A stretch of 5,003 bases of DNA from Bacillota bacterium. GTDB lineage: Bacteria > Bacillota > Dethiobacteria > DTU022 > JAAZDU01. Made by a program: the position numbers and the translations under genes. The notes under the pieces were generated by a model. The model saw only the letters and a list, made by a program, of their open reading frames with translations. It was not told where the DNA came from and did not search any database. Numbering within the stretch: the first letter of the stretch is position 1; each line of letters begins with the position of its first letter. Where the stretch lies: NCBI GenBank assembly GCA_012512665.1, contig JAAZDU010000098.1, positions 1 through 5,003 of the forward strand. Reading direction: 5' to 3'. Shown piece by piece: positions 1 through 5,003 of this stretch.

Positions 1-2147
1 ACCTTACCCTTGCAGAATCTGCACTTTTAGCCGGCATACTCCCTGCACCAAACCTATACTCACCCTTTGTTAACATAGACCTAGCAAAAGAACGGCAAAG
101 TATAGTATTAAATAAAATGGTAGAGCTTGGATATATCAGCGCCGAAGAAGCAGCAAAAGCAAAAAGTGAAGAGCTTTCTTTTGGTGAACCTCCTTCCAGG
201 GAGTACCCTTTTCCATATTTTATGGATTATCTGTTACACCACGAATTAATAAATATTCTCACCGCTTCAGGTCTTTATGATTCTCGGGAAGAAGCCTACG
301 ACGCGGTTTATACCCAGGGGCTTAAAATTTACAGCACCTTAGATCCCTCAGCGCAAAAAATTGTAGAAGATATCATAAACAACCCGGGCAACTATCCCCA
401 TACTGACAGGGTCGATATGCAGTCCCTTAGAAAGTTAATGGAAACTACATCGTTAAGCAGATATCCCCAGGAAGTCTTGACTGAAAATGGAATCCCCCAA
501 CCACAAGCTGCGGCGGTAGTGGCAAATCCTGTAACGGGTGAAATTTTGGCCTTGGTAGGAGGCAGAGAATACAGCAAAGATAACCAGGATTTAAGGTTTT
601 TAAGTCGAAGGCAACCTGGTTCAGCCATAAAACCCGTCGTTTCTTACGCTCCTGCTCTTGAAGAGAACCTTATTACTCCCGGTTCCATTTTAGATGACTC
701 TCCTTTTGCCCAAGGAAACTGGGCGCCGGAAAACTTTGACCGCCGTTTTAGAGGTTTAACTACTGTACGAGAATCTATTGTCTGGTCATATAACGTACCA
801 GCAGTCCGGAATTTTTTGCAGTTAACACCAGCAATTGGCCTTGAATATGCACAGCAAATGGGATTATCAACAATCCACCAAAATGATTACAACCTGGCCT
901 CTGCCTTAGGAGGCCTGACATACGGTGTTACAGCCCTGGATATGGCTCAAGCCTACGGTGTTTTTGCCAACCAGGGTATTAAAGTAAAATATCATACTAT
1001 TACTAAAATAGAGGATAGAAATGGCCGTGTCATTTACCAACACAGGGGGGAACCAAAAGCAGTTCTTTCACCTCAAACAGCATACTTAGTAACTGATATG
1101 CTTAAAGATGTGGCACGAAGAGGCACAGCCTCAAGGCTTAACATAGGCCGCCCCGTTGCTGCCAAAACAGGAACGACCAGCGACAACAGGGACGCCTACT
1201 TGGTAGCTTATACCCCTGACTTGGTTGTCTCTTTCTGGATGGGGCACGACATTCCTAAACTGGGACGGGTTTCAGGAGGAAGCAGTTCTACCATTACTTT
1301 TGTAAACCAGATAATGAAAGGCATCTTAGAAAATGAAGAGGAATACCCCGTGCGTGATTTTGAAAGGCCTCCAGGAATCAGCCCCCCCATTTCTATCTGC
1401 AATAAATCAGGGCTTAGACCGGGGCCTCATTGCCCTAGTGAACATATTGTCAGCGAAATATTCCCTGTCAATCTTGTGCCTCAAGAAACATGCAATCTCC
1501 ATGTAGAAATAGAAATATGCAGTGAATCCGGACTCCTTCCTGGAGATTTTTGTCCTGAAGAAACTAGGGAAAAGAAGGTATTCTTAGATAGGCCAGAGTT
1601 TATTAGTACAGATCACAGGTGGGCAGGCGGAGCAGGAAGAATACCAGAAGACGCTAAGCTTATGCCACCCCAAGCACAATGCGATATACACACCCAAAGA
1701 ATTGATGGGCCCAGAAGGTTTTCTGTTATGCTAGAGGAACATCCTCTTAGGGTCCATCTTACTTGGGAAACATATAGAACCGATCACCCGGGAATGCCCG
1801 ATGAAGACGAGAGTGCTATAAGTGAATTAGTGCTTTTAAGAAAGGAAAACGGAGAAGAGGAGTTTAAAACACTGGCAGTAATGAGGCCGCATGAAACTTA
1901 TTTTGTGGACGTAAATATCGCAGCCAATAAAACTTATACCTACAGGTTAATTGCTATCAGCCGCGATGGATCAACCTCAGCTCAGGCAGAGCTTGTACTA
2001 CATGTGCCTGATATACCTGAACATTCAGGGAATAAAGGCACTCTGAAAGAGGAGGAAATGCCAAAAAAACCAGAGGACAGTGATAACAGCATAGAAAAGA
2101 ATGAAGGAGAGCCATGGGAAGAAAAGCAGAGGGTTGATCCCGGCTAA
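1..2147 (+). CDS. Class A penicillin-binding protein (bifunctional transglycosylase/transpeptidase, PBP1A type), 5'-truncated by window edge
   Basis: This membrane-anchored enzyme would polymerise lipid II into glycan strands and cross-link their peptides outside the membrane. The frame is open from base 3 with no start, so the gene enters from the left; the ATG at 117 is an internal methionine. The first 38 visible codons (LTLAESALLAGILPAPNLYS onward) match the end of the glycosyltransferase family 51 domain. The transpeptidase domain spans roughly 504-1250 and has all three active-site motifs: SAIK (nucleophile serine, 621-632), SYN (786-794) and KTGTT (1164-1178). A linker with two CxxSG-type cysteine motifs follows (1395-1556), then a fibronectin-III-like beta domain (about 1731-2009) and a charged Glu/Lys-rich tail to the TAA stop. 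714 residues are visible. The missing part should hold the cytoplasmic tail, the membrane anchor and most of the glycosyltransferase domain, including its catalytic glutamates. The family call is firm; the exact paralogue (pbpA, ponA, pbpF and others) is not decidable here. Confidence 0.95.
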   Translation, partial: LTLAESALLAGILPAPNLYSPFVNIDLAKERQSIVLNKMVELGYISAEEAAKAKSEELSFGEPPSREYPFPYFMDYLLHHELINILTASGLYDSREEAYDAVYTQGLKIYSTLDPSAQKIVEDIINNPGNYPHTDRVDMQSLRKLMETTSLSRYPQEVLTENGIPQPQAAAVVANPVTGEILALVGGREYSKDNQDLRFLSRRQPGSAIKPVVSYAPALEENLITPGSILDDSPFAQGNWAPENFDRRFRGLTTVRESIVWSYNVPAVRNFLQLTPAIGLEYAQQMGLSTIHQNDYNLASALGGLTYGVTALDMAQAYGVFANQGIKVKYHTITKIEDRNGRVIYQHRGEPKAVLSPQTAYLVTDMLKDVARRGTASRLNIGRPVAAKTGTTSDNRDAYLVAYTPDLVVSFWMGHDIPKLGRVSGGSSSTITFVNQIMKGILENEEEYPVRDFERPPGISPPISICNKSGLRPGPHCPSEHIVSEIFPVNLVPQETCNLHVEIEICSESGLLPGDFCPEETREKKVFLDRPEFISTDHRWAGGAGRIPEDAKLMPPQAQCDIHTQRIDGPRRFSVMLEEHPLRVHLTWETYRTDHPGMPDEDESAISELVLLRKENGEEEFKTLAVMRPHETYFVDVNIAANKTYTYRLIAISRDGSTSAQAELVLHVPDIPEHSGNKGTLKEEEMPKKPEDSDNSIEKNEGEPWEEKQRVDPG
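1395..1556 (+). repeat. Two tandem cysteine motifs in the penicillin-binding protein linker
   Basis: Two similar 14-residue segments lie just after the transpeptidase domain: ICNKSGLRPGPHCP (1395-1436) and ICSESGLLPGDFCP (1515-1556). Both fit IC-x-x-SGL-x-PG-x-x-CP, and further cysteines lie between and after them (CN near 1491, CD near 1680). Related CxxSG...CP segments are known after the transpeptidase domain in class A penicillin-binding proteins of Gram-positive bacteria. Because this part is extracellular, paired cysteines could form disulfides or bind a metal; that is inference. The resemblance is at protein level and is not a DNA repeat. Confidence 0.6.
1731..2144 (+). other. Fibronectin-III-like domain and charged C-terminal tail of the penicillin-binding protein
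   Basis: From about 1731 the protein reads as a beta-sandwich module: a VHLTWE strand near the start, a central ELVLLRK strand, then the TYTYRLIAIS pattern typical of the late strands of fibronectin type III domains, ending near 2009 with LVLHVPD. The last 45 or so residues (2010-2144) are hydrophilic, rich in Glu, Lys, Asp and Pro, and probably disordered. Fibronectin-III-like modules occur at the C terminus of many Firmicutes class A penicillin-binding proteins, where they are thought to contact the wall or partner proteins. The domain assignment rests on pattern only, as no profile search was possible. Confidence 0.65.
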
Positions 2148-2193
2148 AAGCCTGAAGAAACAAACAATAACTAAAGGCTACATAAGTTTTTAC

Positions 2194-2226
2194 GCAGGAG
2201 GCATTCTATCTGTATCTGCCTCCTGC
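2194..2226. terminator. Perfect 10-bp inverted repeat at the convergent gene ends, possible terminator
   Basis: GCAGGAGGCA (2194-2203) is exactly complementary to TGCCTCCTGC (2217-2226), with a 13-base loop. The repeat lies 46 bases after the penicillin-binding protein stop and spans the last codons and stop of mutS2 on the other strand. Position and GC-rich stem fit a terminator between converging genes. The weakness is the missing U-run. On the plus strand the stem is followed by CATATAATTGTTGTTACTT, which is only loosely T-rich. On the minus strand it is followed by GTAAAAACTT, which is A-rich. If it terminates, the plus-strand transcript is the better candidate. The rest of the 58-base intergenic gap (2148-2205) shows nothing else. 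Confidence 0.45.
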
Positions 2227-4614
2227 CATATAATTGTTGTTACTTAAATAAATAACAGTAACACCGCTTCCACCTTCTCCCCTCTCTCCCAGGCGAAAAG
2301 AGCTTACTAACGGATGGTTTTTTAAATATAACTGTACCCCCTTGCGCAGGCTTCCCGTTCCCTTACCATGGATTATTCTGGCTGAAGAAAGGCCTGCCAG
2401 CACAGCATCATCCAAATATTTATTAAGAACTTCAATTGATTCGTCTACTGTTTTGCCTCTTAAATCAATTTCGGGAGAAGCAAACTTACTTTTTTCCAAT
2501 AACACCGAACCCACGCCTGAGCCCCTTACTTTTTGCTCATTCTCGTCAGCATTATCCTCTTTAACCCGTGCCAGATCTTCACTATTAGTAGTAACTTTCA
2601 TTAGACCAACTTGTACTTGTATTTCTTCACCATCTTCTGCAACGCTGATAATATGGCCGTCTTTTTCTAAGCTTTTAACATATACCTTTTGACCAGGTAT
2701 TAAATCTTCTTTGGATAAAGGGGAATAAACAATATCTTCTTTTAAACTTATTCTTAAAGATTCTTCTAGTTCATCTAAGCGAGTTCTTACTTGTTCAATG
2801 GCTGTAACAGCTTTTTTTGCTTGCTGTTCTTTTTCCATCATCCTTATTGTTCGCAGAGCCTCTCTAGCTTCCCTTTTCGCCTGTCTGAGTACAGAAGCCG
2901 CTTCTTCTTTCGCCTTTCTAATAATAAGGGATTTTTTCTCCTCAAGTTCTTTTTGCTCCTTTTGCACAATTTGTCTAGCTCTATCAAGATCTTTTCTTAA
3001 ACAATTGACCTTTTCCAGGCTGAGAGAATACTTTCTTTGTTCTGATACAAGTTGAGATACTGCAGACTCCACGTCTAAAACATCCCGTCGCTGCAGTTCT
3101 TTTCCCCTTTTAATGATATCTTTCGAAAGACCCAGGCGTTCAGCAATTAGCATTGCCTTGCTGCTTCCTGGAATACCTATAAGAACCTTAAAAGTAGGCT
3201 TAAGGGTATAATCATCAAACTCCACTGATGCATTTTCCATGCCTGTAGTTTGGTGTGCAAATATTTTTAATTCATTATAATGTGAAGTTGCTATGACAAG
3301 GGCCCCTCTATGATGCAATTCTTCCAGGATAGCCATGGCAAGGCCTGAGCCCTCTGACGGATCAGTGCCTGCCCCCAATTCGTCCAATAAAACCAGCGAA
3401 TTGGATGTCGCCTTTTGTAAAATATCTATCATATTTGTCATGTGCCCAGAAAATGTACTTAAAGATTGCTCAATGTTTTGTTCATCACCAATATCAGCCA
3501 GGATGTTATCAAAAATGCAAAACTCTGATTCCTCGCGGGCAGGCACATGAAGTCCTGCCTGCACCATTGCTGCCATTAAACCCACCATTTTTAGGGTTAC
3601 AGTTTTACCCCCAGTATTGGGTCCTGTTATAACCAAGGTAGAAAAACTTTTACCAAGATGAATATTTACAGGGACAGCCTTCTCGCCAAGTAAAGGATGC
3701 TGTCCTTCAATAATATTTAGATAACGTTTTGTAACCAGCCTGGGCGGGCTAGCATTTTGTATCTTGCTGAGAGAGGCGCGCGCCAGAATAAAATCAAGTT
3801 GGCCGTATGCTTCCAGGGAAGAAACAATTTCTTCAGCCTTTTCTGCAACCTTGGAGGTTAAAATCTGTAAAATACGATCAATTTCTCTCTGCTCCTCTTG
3901 CTGCGCAAGGTTGATCTTGTTATTTAATTGCACAAGTGGATAAGGTTCTATAAACAATGTTGCCCCGCTGGAAGAACGATCGTGAACCAGACCGGGTAAC
4001 TGGCGCTGATACTCCTGTTTCACAGGCAGAACAAACCTTCCCCCTCTTTCTACCACAACGTAGTCTTGTAAATACTTTCTGTATGCCGGAGATTTAAGGT
4101 AATGATCAAGCTTTTCCTTAACCTGATCATGCAGAACTTGTATTTCTTTCCTTACTTTTTTTAGACTGTCAGTTGCTTCGCTTAGTACTTCTCCACTGGG
4201 CCCCAGGCAACGTAACAGCTCTTTTTGCAAGTCGCTAAGGTTTTCAATCCTGCAAGCCAGATTAAACAATAAGAGGTACCTCTGCTGTTTTTCAGTGTCG
4301 TTAAAACTGCTGCGAACCCTTTCAGCTTTATAGCAAAACTGACCTATTTCCCAAAGCTCAGATGCGTTTAATTGGCCTCCTTTATTGGCCCTATACAAAG
4401 AAGGCCTGATATCTTTCGCAGCTTGCAATGCAATACTGCCTTCTTCTAAAGCTCTTTTGGCCTCAGTAGTTTCTTTTTGCCTTATCATTACCTGTTCAAA
4501 CACGGTTAACGGCTTTATAGCACAAGCCAATTCCCGACCTAAAGGAGTCTGGCATAATGTCTCAAGTTTTTCTTTAATTTTATCGAACTCCAGGGCCTTT
4601 AAATACTTTTCCAT
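2206..4614 (-). CDS. mutS2: Endonuclease MutS2 (MutS-family ATPase with C-terminal Smr domain)
   Basis: A cytoplasmic MutS-family ATPase without mismatch-recognition domains. The family is linked to control of homologous recombination and, in Bacillus subtilis, to splitting of collided ribosomes. From the chosen ATG (4614) it has 802 residues, close to the usual size of about 785. In order: a helical N-terminal region and core (MEKYLKALEFDKI, typical family start); Walker A GPNTGGKT (residues 331-338, bases 3601-3624); the STFSGHM signature (386-392); Walker B LVLLDELGAG (407-416); the ATSHYNEL switch (442-449); a long charged coiled coil (about 521-626); a small linker domain; and an Smr domain (about 715-790) with IDLRG and HGKGTG motifs. 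An upstream TTG at 4701 would lengthen the frame by 29 residues, but they overlap the glycosylase gene and lack family resemblance. The TAG stop lies inside an inverted repeat, after a short tail (SNNNYMAGGRYR) beyond the Smr domain. All ATPase motifs look intact. Confidence 0.96.
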   Translation of the reverse strand: MEKYLKALEFDKIKEKLETLCQTPLGRELACAIKPLTVFEQVMIRQKETTEAKRALEEGSIALQAAKDIRPSLYRANKGGQLNASELWEIGQFCYKAERVRSSFNDTEKQQRYLLLFNLACRIENLSDLQKELLRCLGPSGEVLSEATDSLKKVRKEIQVLHDQVKEKLDHYLKSPAYRKYLQDYVVVERGGRFVLPVKQEYQRQLPGLVHDRSSSGATLFIEPYPLVQLNNKINLAQQEEQREIDRILQILTSKVAEKAEEIVSSLEAYGQLDFILARASLSKIQNASPPRLVTKRYLNIIEGQHPLLGEKAVPVNIHLGKSFSTLVITGPNTGGKTVTLKMVGLMAAMVQAGLHVPAREESEFCIFDNILADIGDEQNIEQSLSTFSGHMTNMIDILQKATSNSLVLLDELGAGTDPSEGSGLAMAILEELHHRGALVIATSHYNELKIFAHQTTGMENASVEFDDYTLKPTFKVLIGIPGSSKAMLIAERLGLSKDIIKRGKELQRRDVLDVESAVSQLVSEQRKYSLSLEKVNCLRKDLDRARQIVQKEQKELEEKKSLIIRKAKEEAASVLRQAKREAREALRTIRMMEKEQQAKKAVTAIEQVRTRLDELEESLRISLKEDIVYSPLSKEDLIPGQKVYVKSLEKDGHIISVAEDGEEIQVQVGLMKVTTNSEDLARVKEDNADENEQKVRGSGVGSVLLEKSKFASPEIDLRGKTVDESIEVLNKYLDDAVLAGLSSARIIHGKGTGSLRKGVQLYLKNHPLVSSFRLGERGEGGSGVTVIYLSNNNYMAGGRYR

Positions 4615-4621
4615 TAAAAAC

Positions 4622-5003
4622 TCAGCTCCTCGTGCCAGAAACATATGGGTTGTACTGTATATAGAAGCGCAGCTGCTTGTCCTGTCCTTTGGAAATGCCA
4701 ATTCTTGAAGATACAGCTATTTTTTCACCAGAAAGAAAATTGCCGTTAGCAATAAAAAGGGGTGGCTTTTGTAAAGAAATGCCATTCAAAGAGAGATCTA
4801 TTTTTAAAGATTGACATAATTTGCCCGGCCCATTGGTCAGGTTGTTTATTGTTTTATTACCTCGCCTTTTTTGCATTAATTCAATACCCGAAACAGGCTC
4901 TAATGCCCTAACAAGGACAGCCTCTCCCTCACCTTCATTGCCAGTTACAACATTGAAACAGTAATGATTTCCATAAATAAAATAAACATAAGCCCTCCCG
5001 GGA
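4622..5003 (-). CDS. DNA-3-methyladenine glycosylase (AAG/MPG family), N-terminus beyond window edge
   Basis: A monofunctional base-excision repair glycosylase that would remove alkylated purines such as 3-methyladenine and hypoxanthine, leaving an abasic site. The minus-strand frame is open to the right edge; 126 residues are visible, ending at TGA (4624-4622). The ATG at 4876 is internal, because the preceding codons continue the family match. Diagnostic segments are PGRAYVYFIYGNHYCFNVV (5002-4946), VLVRALEPVSGIELM (ending at 4874), NGPGKLCQSLKIDLSLNG, RIGISKG and LRFYIQYNPYVS at the C terminus. By alignment from memory with human AAG, the YVYFIY segment keeps the counterparts of Tyr159 and of the DNA-intercalating Tyr162, and the following Asn matches Asn169. 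The N-terminal third, with the general-base Glu of the ETEAY motif, is outside the window, so catalytic competence cannot be confirmed. Bacterial members are usually near 200 residues, so roughly 70 are missing. The gene stops 7 bases before mutS2 and is probably in its operon. Confidence 0.92.
   Translation of the reverse strand, partial: PGRAYVYFIYGNHYCFNVVTGNEGEGEAVLVRALEPVSGIELMQKRRGNKTINNLTNGPGKLCQSLKIDLSLNGISLQKPPLFIANGNFLSGEKIAVSSRIGISKGQDKQLRFYIQYNPYVSGTRS
4626..4630 (-). promoter_or_regulatory. Ribosome-binding site of mutS2, inside the end of the glycosylase gene
   Basis: Read on the minus strand, the sequence is CGAGGAGCTGAGTTTTTAATG. The AGGAG core is 11 bases before the ATG at 4614. 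It overlaps the final Arg-Ser codons of the upstream glycosylase gene, directly before that gene's TGA stop (4624-4622). This site decides the mutS2 start in favour of 4614 over the TTG at 4701. Ribosomes finishing the glycosylase would end on top of this site, which favours translational coupling. Confidence 0.75.

Noticed and set aside
117..147. ATG at 117 as the start of the penicillin-binding protein
   Set aside because: The same frame is open from base 3 and the 38 codons before it match the conserved end of the glycosyltransferase domain, so this methionine is internal.
392..2163. Minus-strand open frames of 64-78 codons opposite the penicillin-binding protein gene
   Set aside because: They lie opposite conserved coding sequence, including the SxxK region, and encode nothing recognisable.
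2197..2201. GGAGG on the plus strand as a ribosome-binding site for a further gene
   Set aside because: No start codon with an open frame follows at suitable spacing; the sequence is one arm of the inverted repeat.
2148..2205. A promoter or small RNA in the intergenic gap
   Set aside because: No paired -35/-10 elements could be identified in 58 bases between converging genes.
2342..3632. Several plus-strand open frames of 69-116 codons opposite mutS2
   Set aside because: They are antisense to a well-conserved gene, have low-complexity Ser/Phe/Leu-rich translations mirroring the coiled-coil codons, and show no family resemblance.
4615..4701. TTG at 4701 as the mutS2 start
   Set aside because: It would overlap about 80 bases of the glycosylase gene, the extra 29 residues do not resemble MutS2, and a good AGGAG site serves the ATG at 4614.
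4385..4708. Plus-strand open frame of 107 codons near the mutS2 start
   Set aside because: It is fully antisense to the mutS2 start and the glycosylase end, with no recognisable protein features.

Overview
The window carries parts of three genes and no mobile element, RNA gene or CRISPR array that I can see. All three are recognisable household families. The gene families and A+T-leaning composition suggest a Firmicutes (Bacillota) genome, most likely a clostridial lineage. The evidence for this is a MutS2 with an Smr domain, a class A penicillin-binding protein with a fibronectin-III-like C-terminal module, and AGGAG-type ribosome binding. The genus cannot be fixed from this sequence.

The left part (1-2147, plus strand) is the 3' portion of a class A penicillin-binding protein gene. 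It enters the window near the end of the glycosyltransferase domain. It then runs through a complete transpeptidase domain, a cysteine-containing linker, a fibronectin-III-like domain and a charged tail. A 58-base gap follows. A perfect 10-bp inverted repeat begins in this gap and spans the convergent end of the next gene.

The right part is on the minus strand: mutS2 (start at 4614, end at 2206) and, upstream of it, the 3' portion of an alkylation-repair glycosylase gene of the AAG/MPG family (5003 to 4622). The mutS2 start lies 7 bases after the glycosylase stop, and its ribosome-binding site sits inside the last glycosylase codons. The two are therefore probably co-transcribed and may be translationally coupled. 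The promoter would lie beyond the right edge.

Functionally the window joins cell-wall synthesis (plus strand) with a nucleic-acid maintenance pair (minus strand): a base-excision enzyme for alkylated purines and a MutS2 ATPase/Smr protein linked to recombination control and rescue of collided ribosomes. I found no convincing undescribed system. The points most worth a second look are the glycosylase-mutS2 junction, the hairpin overlapping the mutS2 stop, and the C-terminal modules of the penicillin-binding protein.
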